A stretch of DNA of 64,000 nucleotides from Molanna angustata (lineage: Eukaryota; Arthropoda; Insecta; Trichoptera; Molannidae), in the NCBI GenBank assembly GCA_963576475.1, contig OY754984.1, positions 22,159,215-22,223,214 on the forward strand, in the 5' to 3' direction. Positions 32,910 through 45,414 of this stretch are shown here, piece after piece. Under the pieces are notes generated by a model, which had not been told where the DNA came from, did not search any database, and saw only the letters and a program-made list of their open reading frames with translations. Position 1 is the first letter of the stretch, and each line of letters starts with the position of its first letter. The translations under genes and the position numbers were made by a program.

Positions 32910-33205
32910 ATATGCTAGTTGCATGTAACACATGAGATCCAACTGTCGATAGCGAAAGTATGTGTAGTTGAAGAATAAGTACCAAACTATAATCCCATAA
33001 ATACAAATTATTCAATATTTTAAGATATTTGATTTTCTATACAACACATGTACCTACATATGTATGTATGTCAAGATAGGATAGTATGGAGGTCAGTCCT
33101 TTGATCCTACCCAGAATATGAAAACAGAATGATGGTATGTATGTATGTTTGGAGATTGGTATCAAACAATTAAGTCTTCTAAGATATTGTGTGTCGCCTA
33201 CACAC
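32910..33205 (-). repeat. R1 repeat, inverted copy of 4262-4560
   Basis: Shares GATCCAACTGTCGATAGCGA, AGTTGAAGAATAAGTACCAA, TCAAGATAGGATAGTATGGA and AGTCCTTTGATCCTACCCAG with the copy at 4262-4560 in opposite orientation. Confidence 0.85.
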
Positions 33206-33290
33206 AATATACCTAGTTGGGCAGCAGTTATCTATTTTTAATGACGATGATTTAAATTGTGTGATAAATAAATAAATAAAAATTATACTT
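33206..33290 (+). repeat. R8 3'-terminal repeat with (AATA)n tail
   Basis: CCTAGTTGGGCAGCAGTTAT, CTATTTTTAATGA and then AATAAATAAATAA. The same word block occurs at 20920-20950, 24150-24170 (minus) and 37765-37830 (minus). Probably the 3' end of a LINE. Confidence 0.65.
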
Positions 33291-33299
33291 AAATTATAT

Positions 33300-33718
33300 A
33301 GGATTGTGAGGCCTGAGCCCTCTTCAATCCTATTATTTGTCTCTGTATATATACTTTTATAATTATTTTTTTTAAATTTATCTCCTGATCCTCTCCTGTA
33401 TGCTTCTCCATTTGAAAGAACATTTGTCGTAGAGTTTAGCCAGTATAGGAGATGGCTATGTGAAACGGAAGAAATATAATGGCCGAAGAAGAACTAAAGT
33501 ATTTAATATCTGAAGCAATATATTAACTTGTAATAAGTATGTTCATTAGAAACACAAAAAATACAAATTAAATATATTTTTAAGTAAATTAATTTACGTT
33601 GAAAAAACAATTTGTTTATTTTTTTAAAAGGATGCCGTCCATTGTAGCATAGTTCTAAGTCACTTGATCTGTCTGGTGGCATCCTGTGTTCGATTTCCAG
33701 GTGGAGAGGAAAATATTA
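33300..33718. other. AT-rich, no recognised gene
   Basis: Nothing supported on either strand. Confidence 0.35.
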
Positions 33719-33985
33719 AATCTTTGGACTGGATAAGATGGCAGAAACTAGCAACTTTTGTAGGTACATATATTCGGGTTGCAAGCGTGTCTTCATACAA
33801 TCTCGGCATATAACACAACGAGTATCCCTTATGAGCCGGATAATCGAAAATACATCAGGCAACTTGTGTGGGGATACACTCGTATGTCGCGCTTCAGAAT
33901 GAATGCACACTCGCACAACACCTGTCTCTGGTGACACCACATTGGGGGACATGCCGTGATGGTATGAATGAATATGTTAGATAAA
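33719..33985 (-). repeat. R5 repeat copy
   Basis: Minus orientation: CATACCATCACGGCATGTCC, GTGTGGTGTCACC-type and ACACGAGTGTATCCCCACAC, then TTGCCTGATGTATTTTCGAT and CCGGCTCATAAGGGATAC. Matches 39150-39400. Confidence 0.75.
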
Positions 33986-34276
33986 GAGAGAAGGGAATAT
34001 TGCACCAACTTGGTGTCGAAATTCTTTATTCGTATCGGCAGGTCTTCAGGGAAGGCACCCACTCTAACCTCTATATCACAACACTATATTGTTGGTATAT
34101 CACACCACTTACAAACACGGTTTGGGTATTATATGCGCACGGCGCGTAGTTTTAGTTGATCGATATAATAGCGTGAAATATGTATTTTTCGTCTTCTATC
34201 GAAACAATTGAACTTCTGTTAGTAGGTAGCAATATTTGTATATGTACATACTTGTTACAAGAACTTAACCATTGCT

Positions 34277-34485
34277 GACCGCCGTGGCACAGTTGGTATG
34301 CCGTTCGATTTCTGTGCGGGCGTCCTGGGTTCGATTCCCAACAGAGGAGAAATTTATTTAAATTCATTTCTCACGCAAATATTGCTTCTCTGGGTTGGAA
34401 ACACTGGTTAGTTGGAAGAAATTGCCATACGGCAATAAACTTGCGCAGGGTGCAATGAAGTGTTCATTATTATTATTATTATTAA
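34277..34485 (+). mobile_element. SINE-B, full length with A and B boxes
   Basis: The RNA polymerase III promoter is visible: A box TGGCACAGTTGG (34285-34296) and B box GGTTCGATTCC (34328-34338). Then come CAGAGGAGAAATTTATT, TTTCTCACGCAAATATTGCT, GGAAACACTGGTTAGTTGG, GAAATTGCCATACGGCAATA and GCGCAGGGTGCAATGAAGTG with a (TTA)n tail. Head plus body plus microsatellite tail is standard SINE architecture. Confidence 0.9.
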
Positions 34486-34489
34486 AAAA

Positions 34490-34879
34490 AGGTATTTTTA
34501 CACGGAAAGAGTGTAATGCAAAATGATCTATAAAAATGCACATAGCCTCCGTTCGCTCCTCCACCCCTTGTCTCGATCCAAACTTTGCATCAATTTAAAA
34601 TTCAAAAAGTTAGCAAAATTATCTTGCTACTAGTTATAACCCGTCAAAAATGGCGGAATCTAATGTTATCTACACGGTTAAATATCGCTTCCGATATTTA
34701 AACCGTATTTATTACAGCGTATCTCGCTTCTTGTACATATCATTTGTTCACTGCAGGGTTTATTACCAAACGGCAATTTCTTCCAACCAACCAAAGTCAA
34801 AATAAAACAATGTGTTTGACATGACAAAAATAAAATAATGAAAATTAAAAAAGATAAAATATTTAATATAATAACAGAT
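34490..34879. other. AT-rich, no recognised gene
   Basis: ACGGCAATTTCTTCCAACCA near 34770 (minus) is a short SINE-B tail fragment. Otherwise nothing is supported. Confidence 0.4.
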
Positions 34880-35185
34880 TCGGAGAGGTAGAGGAGAGGA
34901 AGAAGAGAAGATGAGGAGAGGAAAGGATAGGAAGAGAAGAGAAAGATGAGAGGAAGAGGAGAGAAAGAGGAGAGGAAGAGGAGAGGAAGAGGAGAGGAAG
35001 AGGAGAGGAAGAGGAGAGGAAGAGGAGAGGAAGAGGAGAGGAAGAGGAGAGGAAGAGGAGAGGAAGAGGAGAGGAAGAGGAGAGGAAGAGGAGAGGAAGA
35101 GGAGAGGAAGAGGAGAGGAAGAGGAGAGGAAGAGGAGAGGAAGAGGAGAGGAGGAGATGAGGAAGAGGAAAGGAAGAGGAGAGAT
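34880..35185. repeat. 11-bp purine minisatellite GAGAGGAAGAG
   Basis: GAGAGGAAGAG repeats in register with 11-bp period through about 34950-35150, with degenerate flanks. The 153- and 90-residue frames (SSPLPLLFL; RGEEEERKR) are translations of the repeat. The long purine/pyrimidine strand bias could favour triplex formation. Confidence 0.95.
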
Positions 35186-35239
35186 CAATATTTTATTGTA
35201 TATAGATATTATTATTGAATTCAAAGAAGCATTTCTTTC

Positions 35240-35325
35240 TGGATTAGATCCCCAGCAGATGAGAAATTAATCAAAATTCATTTTCACGCAAATATTGCTT
35301 CTCTGGGCTGAGTGCCAGGAACAGG
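35240..35325 (+). mobile_element. SINE-B fragment
   Basis: GATCCCCAGCAGATGAGAAA and CACGCAAATATTGCTTCTCT then GGGCTGAG. Internal piece without the A box or tail, about 0.8 kb from the full copy. Confidence 0.7.
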
Positions 35326-35329
35326 TAAG

Positions 35330-36261
35330 TATATTATCTATGTTTCTAATTACTCTGTTTTCGCTGATATTTGAATTTTGCCATCGACGCACCATCAACA
35401 GCATTACGCGAATAACACCGCATGTAATTATATAATATTCTACCTGGGGGGCTACTCATGACACATTCTTAATACGTTCTTAACTTGCCTTAATCTTAAA
35501 AATGTATAAATCAATACTCAATCATAATCCAAGATTAATCTTTCTCTACATTTAATCGCGAAAATTTGTTGATATCTACGTTTAGCATGAAATTGTCAAC
35601 AATTTTTGTGTAAATTTATTGTATTATTCAATTAATTTAACCTCAAAGATTGTTAAAATCTGAAGCTTATCTTAATTTTACTGTAATCAACTTCATGAGT
35701 ACTGTAGCCCTGCTGATTTGTTGAAAGCTGATTTAATTAAAAATAAATAGAAAATAAAAAAAATGTCGCAGACGAACAAACATACCGACAAAGGAAATTA
35801 TGTAAGTTGATAACCTGCAGACAGAATAATAACAGAGGCGGGTCTAGCTCCGATACAGAACAAGCGCTTGCTGCCGAAACGTGAAACATGGGTTATAAAA
35901 AAATAATTGAAAATTATCTACTACCCTTGTTCGCCACCCCTGACCCTCCCCCCCCCCTTTATCTGCTGCTATCTGAACGAATAGATAGAAAAAGTTTGGA
36001 GTGATGAAATTAATGTTCGCTTATTCTTACAGAGCAAATTTTTTGACGAACACTTCGAAGTTTCGGGGTGACCATCAGTTGCGAATTAATTTTCAGGACA
36101 TTGAATTTTTTCATATATTACAGCTAAATTTGTTTAAATCGCGAATAGATGAACATTCTTTGTCTTCTTCTTCTGTGGATATGATAAGGCTCTTTCAAGT
36201 TTCACGATCTTGCTCTCTCTTTCTCTGTATCCATCTTTGACTGGTATTATGTCATCTGCCC
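35330..36261. other. No recognised gene
   Basis: AT-rich with a C-run near 35947. The 79-residue frame at 36001-36240 has no motif. Confidence 0.4.
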
Positions 36262-37115
36262 TTCTTTAATAATAATAATAATAATAATTGTTTATTTACT
36301 TTTTAAAAACAAATTACATTGGAACAATATTGAATGTATACAAAGAAAAAATAATAATATATACAATATATATATATATATATGAATAAGTATATAATAC
36401 ATGAATTAAACCATTTTTGTGGTAGGTATATAGGGTGTGTTCCACTTTTTACCTTTGTCTGCCTAACTAGGAATAATTCCCGTTTTAAGGCAGCCAATTT
36501 ATTTTTTGTTTATTTTATAGTTTTCTTCCGAAACAAATATATGTTCTGAATGATGAAAACATTATTAAACAATATATCTAAATGCTGCACCCTTTAATAA
36601 AAAAGAAATAAAAAACAAAAAAATATTTTACTTAAGAAACAGATTGACCATAAATATCTAGTAGATAGTCAGATAGTATAGATTTGAAACATAATAATAG
36701 TAATAATAATAATAAAAAAAAATAATAAATATTTTTTTTTTCATGAAACAAACTACAAATCACATCAACTGGAAAAGCACTTATTAACACAAAAAAATAT
36801 ATCAAGATATACAAAGTAAAGTGTATGAAACATTTAAACATATATATACGTTAAGTTTAGTTCTGATTGTTATCTTCCAATGTTTATAAGCCAGTTTTTT
36901 ATATATTTTTTTAGGAGAGGTATACTCATACTTTTACAATCACTAGGTAGGGAGTTATATATTCTTGGACCCAGGAAAGTATAATGGTTTTGTCCAAAAG
37001 TCTTGTAAGTTTTTTTATATATAGTAGACCTCTGTTACTAGACCTTATTTCGTATACATTATTTTGTGTTGTAAATATAGTATTATAATAGATATGCACA
37101 TAAAGAATTATTTTT
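36262..37115 (-). pseudogene. LINE C-terminus plus 3' UTR and (AAT)n tail
   Basis: At the 5' (right) end the minus strand gives VYEIRSSNRGLLYIKK. After a frameshift it gives TYKTFGQNHYTFLGPRIYNS, LPSDCKSMSIPLLKKIYKK and LAYKHWK. G.R.YN.LPSD is the conserved closing motif of Jockey/CR1-type ORF2. The 3' UTR (about 36262-36840) includes GGCAGACAAAGGTAAAAAGT and CACACCCTATATACCTACCA and ends in ATTATTATTATTATT. 63275-63660 is a second copy of the UTR only. Confidence 0.82.
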
Positions 37116-37254
37116 TGAATGTAGGTATATTTGTCTCACATCTAAAACACCAAATTCCTTAAATAGGTCATCACTTGGATATCTGTAAGGTTTATTTAAA
37201 ATGACTCAAAATTGATTTTTGTGCTTTTCTTTGGTTTATTAAACTGTTTTGAAT

Positions 37255-37388
37255 CTTCTTCACCAGTCCTCATTCGTCCAGTAATAGACATAGGCCTCCC
37301 TCTGAAATCTCCACACCTACCTATCTTGGGCAGACCGCATCCATTCGCCTCCAGCCACTCGTCTTATATCATCAGACCACCTTGTTAT
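37255..37388 (-). pseudogene. Short LINE C-terminal remnant
   Basis: The minus translation WSDDIRRVAGGEWMRSAQDR, stop, VWRFQREAYVYYWTNE matches the RW.DDI....G..W...AQDR..W...EAYVQ.WT terminus seen intact at 46464-46976. Confidence 0.78.
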
Positions 37389-37389
37389 A

Positions 37390-37764
37390 AATAAATTTAA
37401 TAATTTTCATAATTTTGGTTTATTGATACGTATATATTAATGTATTTATTTGTACGTATAAAGGTGTATGTATGTGACTATCCTATCCTGTCCCATACAC
37501 AAGTTTTTAACTTAATAGGACAGTATGTACTTACTTGAAAAAAATGCTGTAATAACTGTAGTTTATGTTATAACATGCTAAATGTATACAAAAATTGAGA
37601 TGGAATGATTTTTATTTAGGTACCCATCAGACGAATTCGGAAGATATTTCTTTCAACATATTTTCGATATCAACATCATTAATATCGGCATGGTTACAGA
37701 TTACCCATTTTTTATTATTTATGTTAATTATTTATTTCTTACTCACACCATTTAAATAATATTC
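37390..37764. other. AT-rich, no recognised gene
   Basis: Nothing supported. Confidence 0.35.
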
Positions 37765-37860
37765 ATTAAAAATAGATAACTGCTGCCCAACTAGGTATAA
37801 CTGTTATAGGGCTAGCAGTGTACATAATATTATTATAATATTTCACAGGAGACCTATTAT
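37765..37860 (-). repeat. R8 3'-terminal repeat
   Basis: ATAGATAACTGCTGCCCAAC, TAGGTATAACTGTTATAGGG and CTAGCAGTGTACA are the reverse complement of the block at 33213, extended 5' with the GCTAGC word also seen at 20900. Confidence 0.65.
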
Positions 37861-37864
37861 AGGT

Positions 37865-38466
37865 TGTGCGTAGGTATTTGCATTTTTAAAAAGTATCAAA
37901 ACAATGTAAACTTAACTATTGTACACAGATTAAAAAATGTAATTGGAGTCATCATGATATGCATATACATATTGTGTATGTAGGTATCTTGTCATTTTTA
38001 TTTGTTAATTGCACAAATTATCTGAAATAGTATGTCTTGGGAATACTGAATTGACAGAGCATAGATGTGAACCGCCAGTCATATCTTTATTCAGTCGAGC
38101 CTCAGATCAAATCAAGACAGCACAAATAATAAAACAAATTTATAAAACTAAATTTATAACATTCCATGAAAGAATATAATGAAAAAATATACATAATTTA
38201 ACTTTAAGATTTATATTTTTACCATATATATTTATACATATTTTTATTTCTATTTTTGTATCTAAATAATTATTGTTTGTACCTACTAAAAAGGGCCTTA
38301 AAAAGGTATATAACATATTTTGTAGTCTAATATTTTGTAGGTTAAAACTATTTTAAACAGTTGGTTTTATATATTTATGGTTATCCTACGGTTCCAATTT
38401 TTCTTTGAACTCGCCAATTTGCGAGACTCGTTACAAATTTGATGGAAAAATTTCGGATTAAAATTT
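37865..38466. other. AT-rich, no recognised gene
   Basis: Nothing supported up to the outer edge of the inverted duplication. Confidence 0.4.
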
Positions 38467-38889
38467 TATTAGAAATATCTAAGGAGAACTCTTGTAGCTT
38501 CTTGACCCTAAATATAAATAAAATACTTAAGATTATTATATTATATAGGTACATAAATACATACACAATTTATACATAAATGTTAGTAAGTATCATTTTT
38601 TGTAAAAAAAAAATCGTATTGTTAAACTTTGATGTGTATGAAGCGTATATTATTTCTTATGTTACAAATAAAAAAAGAAAAAAAATTAAATTTATTTGCA
38701 ATTTCAAATATGTACAAAACATAAAAAAATACAAGAAGTTTGTATTCTTTCTGAGAAAGAAGCGGTTGCTTTACCTTACATATATCACAGTTATCCTTTA
38801 TCACAGTTTTTGTTATTTGGAGATTAATTTCCCAACTACCGATCTCTTGATTCGTGCAAACTCGTATAGCGCCTTTCAGCTATAAAGAT

Positions 38890-39132
38890 CGAATATTTTT
38901 ATTATTGCATATGCGCAAACATTGGATTTTTTTCCCTGTCGGGAGTCAAAGATATTTTTTAACAGATTTTTAATTATCTCAATAGAGACGAAGTTGGAAT
39001 ATTTATTGTAGGAGAACCGGGAAATCAAGGCACCTACAGGGCTTACGACCTGTCATCGGCTGGTTTACGTGATCACTTTATGCGCTTGCGCAACGTTCAC
39101 CAATTATGCCTTTTTTAACGAGATCCCTATCA
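38890..39132 (+). mobile_element. Family M copy 4 (partial)
   Basis: Starts GCATATGCGCAAACATTGGA, then CCCTGTCGGGAGTCAAAG, GACGAAGTTGGAATATTTAT and GATCACTTTATGCGCTTGCG. Breaks off at TCAATTCAATTTTT, where R5 begins. Confidence 0.85.
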
Positions 39133-39134
39133 AT

Positions 39135-39452
39135 TCAATTTTTTCATTCATTCATTCATTCATACCATCACGGCATATCCCACAAAGTGGGGTAACCAGC
39201 GAAAGGTGTGCGGGTGTGATTGCCTTATAAAAGGGAGCACAACACATCTGTGTATACCCACACACCAGTCTCGTCTCACCTAAAAGGCACTAAATTCAGA
39301 ATGGGTGGTGAACCTCATTGCTGAACTATGTCAGATGTTATTGTTGCCTGTTGTATTTTCGATTACCCGGCTCTTACGGGACACTCGAAAACAATAATAG
39401 AAAAGAGTGGAAGCACTATTCTAAGCCGGTGCCTCACAGCACAAAAACACCC
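39135..39452 (+). repeat. R5 repeat copy between two family-M pieces
   Basis: Begins with (CATT)n and CATACCATCACGGCATATCC, then GGGGTAACCAGCGAAAGGTG, CACACACCAGTCTCGTCTCA, CTAAATTCAGAATGGGTGGT and TTTTCGATTACCCGGCTCTT. The same order occurs at 60590-61145 and 33719 (minus). Confidence 0.8.
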
Positions 39453-39786
39453 TATCGGGAGTCAAAGATATTTTTTAACAGATTTTTAATTATCTCAATA
39501 GAGACGAAGTTGGAATATTTATTGTAGGAGAACCGGGAAATCAAGGCACCTACAGGGCTTACGACCTGTCATCGGCTGGTTTACGTGATCACTTTATGCG
39601 CTTGCGCAACGTTCACCAATTATGCCTTTTTTAATGAGATCCCTATCAATTCAATTTTGAAAGTTCTATATATTGTAATACTGAAATTCTTTTCGCTTGA
39701 AAATAAGGAATTTTTACTACAGCCATCTATGGGTGATTTTATGAACAACAATCTTATTATTTTTATTTATTTTGTTGGAACGCCAT
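39453..39786 (+). mobile_element. Family M copy 5, truncated at the duplication edge
   Basis: CCCTATCGGGAGTCAAAGAT through CAGCCATCTATGGGTGA and AACGCCAT. In arm B the matching copy continues past this point, so arm A was cut here. Confidence 0.85.
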
Positions 39787-39826
39787 TGACTGTTTAAGGC
39801 GCAACATCAATATATTACAATTTCTA

Positions 39827-40205
39827 TGACAGATTTTTAATATCTCAATAGAGAAGAAGTTGTAATATTATAGGAGAACCGAGAAATAAAGGCACCTATA
39901 GGACTTACGACTTGTCAAGGCTGGTTAACGTGATCACTTTATGCGCTCGCTCAACGTTCACCAATTATGCCATCTTATTGAGTTCCATATCAATCAAATT
40001 TTTTAAAAAGTTTTATACCTATACCTACTTATAAAATTAATGACTTGAGAAAAAGCTGTTAAACACCATCGCCATTTGTGAAGTGATGAAGATTTTTTTT
40101 TGCTACGCCATTTTCGCAGGGTGACATCTACGCGAAAGCATTGTCACCTCATGTATAAGGACTGTTGCTTTCATTATTCACAAACCAATTTCTCAATAGA
40201 TGTTA
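39827..40205 (+). mobile_element. Family M copy 6
   Basis: TCTCAATAGAGAAGAAGTTG, GGAGAACCGAGAAATAAAGG, CACTTTATGCGCTCGCTCAA and, at the far end, GGGTGACATCTACGCGAAAG, CATTGTCACCTCATGTATAA and CTCAATAGATG. More diverged than copies 4 and 5. Confidence 0.8.
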
Positions 40206-40314
40206 TTTATATATTTAATTTCAGTGGCTTAAATATAAATATATTGCCTAGTGTGTTTCTTCAGGCGAAGTATCAAAGGGTTATTTTTTAACCACTTTAT
40301 AGAATTTACTTTCT

Positions 40315-40410
40315 TAATTACTCAGCCTCTTCTTGAGTCCAGTATTGGACAAAGGCCTCCCGCTTGGACTTCCACTGGTCTCTATCCTGTGCCATGGCAC
40401 GACCATGAGA
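40315..40410 (-). pseudogene. Short LINE C-terminal remnant
   Basis: The minus translation RAMAQDRDQWKSKREAFVQY then WTQEEA is the terminal AQDR..W...REAFVQ.WT motif of RTE/BovB-like LINEs. Confidence 0.78.
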
Positions 40411-41930
40411 ACGGTATTTTGAAAGACATGTAAGAAGCTTGAACAACATACGAACATGTATAAGATGATATATACTTACTTTACTTTTCATTTGGCCTTC
40501 TTCTCACTCCGGTGAAAAACTTCTTCGCCCGTGTGTGGGTTGCGTCACAAAAGTAGACGATATATACGAATGTTGACGAGGCGTTGAATGTGTGTCAAGA
40601 TATAAATATTTACTTTTGGTTCTCTCTGCCTAACCCATGAGGGATATATTAATTGAGCTTCATAGAAGTAAAACCAAACACATTTTTACTGTCAAGGAAA
40701 ATCTCCTCCAGCTATCGGGATGACTGCAAGGTCTGGAAGCTGTCAAGGACTTCATATACCAAATCAGTGCCGATAGTGGGTGTTAGAAGCAAATAAAACA
40801 ATGAAAAGTCAAAACTAAAAATGCTTTGATTCGACTGGACAAGGTCTAGAAAAAAATAGGTTTTTCCAACTCAACCAAAATTAAAATCTACCTAAAGTAA
40901 AAAAATAAACAAAATATGGTTCTTTGATTGCAAATATACAATAGCATAATAGAAAAAACCATATCATAATATCGTAACGAGAGCAAATAAAAATATTTAT
41001 AAAATAATATATTATGAACGTACAAATTCCTCGTATTCAAATACATGGCTTAAAATTGTTTTCAAACACAATGACATCTGGATTAAAAAAAAAACATTTT
41101 TTTGTGTTCCTGTTTAAAAAAAAAATATGTCGTTCGTGTGTATTCCATCGGAGCCGACATGGCTTGCTAATTTGCCCGCTAGATGTCATTGGGAAGATAC
41201 AAGCAGCGCAAGACTCACCCCGAACTGTTGGGTGGGTGACGGTAATATCAGAAAGTACGTGGCTTGAAATTCAAATATAAAATTATGGTTGCAAATTATG
41301 TGTAAAAATATTCTGTCTTTTTGTGTGTAAAAAGGTAGGATATTTTGTATAGGTACGTACCTACGTTTTGGGCGTTGTTCTGTTTGACATCAGACTTTCA
41401 TACGTGCGTATGGAGCGTTTTAAAATAAACGCCTAATTTCGTTTTATTTTGAATAGGTTAATACTATTTGTAATATCTAAGTAAATTAAACAATGTCGGG
41501 TTTGTTACACCAAGAACGGCTGGACCAATTGTATTGATATCGTACTTGGTGGATTCGTCTCCACCCCGAATATCAGAATAACTATTAAAAATAGGAAATA
41601 AAATATATACGAAAATTTAAATATCATTTTTTAAATATCAGTAATCATTTTTTTTTATTAAAATGAATATGTCATAAATGATCGATTAATTTGATCGGTT
41701 ATATGTTAGTAATAATAAAATTCTCTACCCGCAATAAACGTTTATTATTTAGTTTGGAAAAATCAACAACAAACTTCAAACATCCAAAATAATACATGTT
41801 TTCCAAGAAATATCCTACAAGTCCCAACTTCAAGTATCAATAGAGGGCCAAAATTACCTACTATTGAATTTGAAAATTAAAAATTCAGTTACAATCTAAA
41901 TATTTAATTAGAGTTAGGTACTCCAAAATA
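40411..41930. other. 1.5 kb without recognised gene
   Basis: A SINE-C-like word (GGTTCTCTCTGCCTAACCC) occurs near 40618. The 88-residue frame at 41014-41280 contains a K run and no motif. Confidence 0.4.
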
Positions 41931-41934
41931 TCCT

Positions 41935-42370
41935 ATAATAGTGGGGGTACCTCAAGGTTCGGTTCTCAGTCCACTACTATTCATCTTAACCATGGATTAC
42001 TTAACTAAACAATAAACGAACAACCTAATAAAGATCCTGATATTTGCAGACGATATTGTATTAATAAGTGACAAGCACGAAGACCTGCAAGATGGACTGA
42101 AAAGATTAAGAAAAATACTGGTAAAGGGAGTACCTCTTTTTACCTTTTGAAAATCCAACTGAATTGTTTAGAAAATAAATTATCACTAAATATTAAAAAA
42201 AATCTCTGTATATCTTTTACAAGAAACAGGAATCCACTAAGTAATAACTATAGAATCAATAATGAGTTTATAAACCAGAAAACAGAATGCATAAATTTAG
42301 GAGTAATACTGGACAGCAAAATGTCTTTTGATAAGCACGTATGTAGAGCGTATATGCTTGAAAGATAACC
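41935..42370 (+). pseudogene. LINE reverse-transcriptase fragment (motifs B and C retained)
   Basis: In one plus frame, GVPQGSVLSPLLFIL (from 41944) is followed by a stop and then IKILIFADDIVLISDKHEDL (FADD at 42043-42054). These are the substrate-loop and catalytic YXDD-type motifs of non-LTR reverse transcriptase. After frameshifts, LENKLSLNIKKNLCISFTRN and INLGVILDSKMSFDKHV continue the thumb/connection region. This is the only recognisable catalytic RT sequence in the window. Stops and frameshifts make it inactive. Confidence 0.92.
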
Positions 42371-42539
42371 AAATTCAAGGGGACTCCAACAGTCTTCATA
42401 GATTAGTTGGGAAGAGGTCAGAAAGAAATGCGAAATTTTTAATAACTCTTTCGCTAAGATATATTTTATTCGCTATTCTCACCACCACCCGCTCTGCACA
42501 CGGGGACTGAAAACGGCCCCTTCAAAGAACGCCAAGTAA

Positions 42540-42705
42540 ACGACAAGAAAAAATGCATAGCACGAAAAGTAGCTCATGGAGCCCTCTAGATTAGCAATCT
42601 CGGCACCATAGTGCAAAAGATCAATCGACGAATGTGAATGGAGGATTCACACTCGTGGACTTCAGATCTTTTAAATGAGAAATATCAGGGGTATGACCAA
42701 GATCT
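42540..42705 (+). pseudogene. CR1-like LINE 3' end
   Basis: SSWSPLD-stop and the following UTR (CTCGGCACCATAGTGCAAAA, CGACGAATGTGAATGGA, ACTCGTGGACTTCAGATC) match 14464-14560 in opposite orientation. The segment between this and the RT fragment (42371-42539) is scrambled, so the two may or may not be one element. Confidence 0.75.
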
Positions 42706-42829
42706 CTGTTAAAAATTAACATACTTTGAATGTAACAATAGTAAGGCACCATAACTATGAAAAAACTTTCTAAATATATGTTTTATAAAATAAAATTCTC
42801 CATACATGGATAGCCCAGCCTAATGCACA

Positions 42830-42892
42830 TCCGCACACCTGTCACTGGTTACCCCACGCTGTGAGATAAGCCGTAATGGTACGAATGAATGA
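42830..42892 (-). repeat. R5 fragment
   Basis: CACATCCGCACACCTGTCAC, TGGTTACCCCACGCTGTG and GTAATGGTACGAATGAATGA are the inverted start of R5. Confidence 0.7.
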
Positions 42893-42899
42893 ATTATTA

Positions 42900-43332
42900 T
42901 TGTATAAAATGGTAATTGTAACTTGTCATCAATTCGGATCAAAGTTTTCTTTCATAATAATGCTATTTGTAAATCTAAAGTAAAATCTATTGTTTTCCTA
43001 TGTAATAGATTATGCATTATGTACCAACCATCTTGTATTGAATTATTGGTAGAGTTTATCTGGAGGGGTATTTTAGTTACCCCAAGATTATTTCGTATCA
43101 CTGACAGGGTTGATAGAGTAGGTACCCATTGATGTGGATAATTTGCATACCAACATGTTATCTCAAAGACTTTTAAGTACCCCGTCAGCAATCGCTCATC
43201 AAGGATTTAAATTTTAAGTAAGTGCTTGGGTTTTGGTCAATTTATTTGCGAACAATCTGTGTTTATAAATAAATTTATTAAATATCCATTAATTGATGAA
43301 TTAATTATCTAATTAATAAATTAATGATATAT
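42900..43332. other. AT-rich, no recognised gene
   Basis: Overlapping plus and minus frames of 69-79 residues at 42923-43191 have no motif. Confidence 0.4.
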
Positions 43333-43550
43333 TGCCTACCGCCGTGGCACAGTTGGTAAGACGTTTTGTTTCTATGCGGGCGTCCTGGGTTCGATCCCCA
43401 GCAGAGGAGAAATTTATTGAAATTCATTTCTCAAGCTAATATTGCTTCCCTGGGCTGGAAACACTGGTTATTTGGAAAAAATTGCCATATGGCAATAAAC
43501 TCGCCACTTGCGCAGGGTGCATAGAAGTGTTTATTTTTATTATAATTATA
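43333..43550 (+). mobile_element. SINE-B, full length
   Basis: A box TGGCACAGTTGG and B box GGTTCGATCCC are both present. The body is as at 34277 (GAAATTTATTGAAATTCATT, GGGCTGGAAACACTGGTTAT, GCGCAGGGTGCATAGAAGTG) with a T/A-rich tail that runs into the (ATAA)n array. Confidence 0.9.
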
Positions 43551-43569
43551 TTAATAAGTGAATAAATAA

Positions 43570-44605
<1,036 letters not shown>

Positions 44606-44609
44606 TAAT

Positions 44610-45410
44610 AAATAAGTAAAAAAATAATAAATACAACTAATAAATAAAAGATAAAATAATAAATAAATAAATTAATTAATAAATAACATAAATAAATTAA
44701 TAAATAAATTAATTAATTAATTAACATACCTATCTATATACAATAATGTGATAAATGTTCCTTTTTAGTTTTTTCTGGAAAATACAAAGTGATTACATTA
44801 TGATTGGAGCTGAAGGGGTAGTCATGATAATAGAAAATATTGGAAGCACTGTTCTAAGGCGGTGCCCAACAGCATATTATTTAAAATAGAAGTATACCTA
44901 CTGTTGAATTAACTGTTTCTTATAAGTATCAGCATCACAATATTTAATACATTGTCAAATAAATGAATAAATATATGAAGGAATATAGATATCCCCTTGT
45001 GTGCTATTGGCGCTGTCAAAGTATTTAGGGGATGGATGATCGTAAAGTCAACACAGCCGAGGTGGGTATGTTGAATGGTTGGTTGAGCTATAAATTTTAA
45101 TTTTTGCATATTATTATTATTAATGCACCAATTTCGCACATCATCCGAGGTGGTAACTATCGATGGTGGGTCTACATAACATCCCTTTCTTAAGTCGTAG
45201 TCTTAAAATTAAGACAGGGGCGTCTCTAGCGGTTACGCCAGAAACACTGAAGCATATTGTTGTACACCGATATAAGCATTGCAAAAATATATTTCTTGAG
45301 AACGCACTGCGCGAAAAAATGAGCAAAATTGATCTTCCATTGAAATCTTCTGTCACAAAGTGGAAATTTGATGTGTGAACTTGCGTCTTTGGTCCCTCTT
45401 TCACCCATTA
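44610..45410. other. No recognised gene; one R5 fragment
   Basis: 44815-44880 (AATATTGGAAGCACTGTTCT, AAGGCGGTGCCCAACAGC) matches the R5 far end at 39400-39430. A CAGGGGCGTCTCTAGCG word near 45215 looks like a hAT terminus without a partner. The 71-87 residue frames at 45141-45408 overlap on both strands and show no motif. Confidence 0.4.
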
Positions 45411-45414
45411 ATTA

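Larger units (their letters stand above)
38467..39786 (+). repeat. Large inverted duplication, arm A (1,320 bp)
   Basis: Coordinates of arm A and arm B sum to 93294 at every point checked (38467/54827, 38580/54714, 38885/54409, 39318/53976, 39527/53767, 39786/53508). I found no difference over the first ~1,160 bp. About four substitutions and two compensating 1-bp indels lie in the last ~160 bp. The frames at 38580-38885 (101 residues) and 39318-39527 are repeated exactly at 54409-54714 and 53767-53976, but they are K/I/F-rich or lie in repeats and are not genes. The arm contains two family-M pieces and an R5 copy. Its inner edge lies inside a family-M copy. Confidence 0.97.

Noticed and set aside
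34763..35224. SSPLPLLFL and RGEEEERKR repeat proteins
   Set aside because: Both strands of an 11-bp minisatellite. The period is not a codon multiple, so every frame gives an 11-residue repeat.
38580..38885. 101-residue frame conserved exactly at 54409-54714
   Set aside because: The identity is due to the inverted duplication of the DNA, not to protein conservation. The composition is K/I/F/Y-rich and no motif is present.
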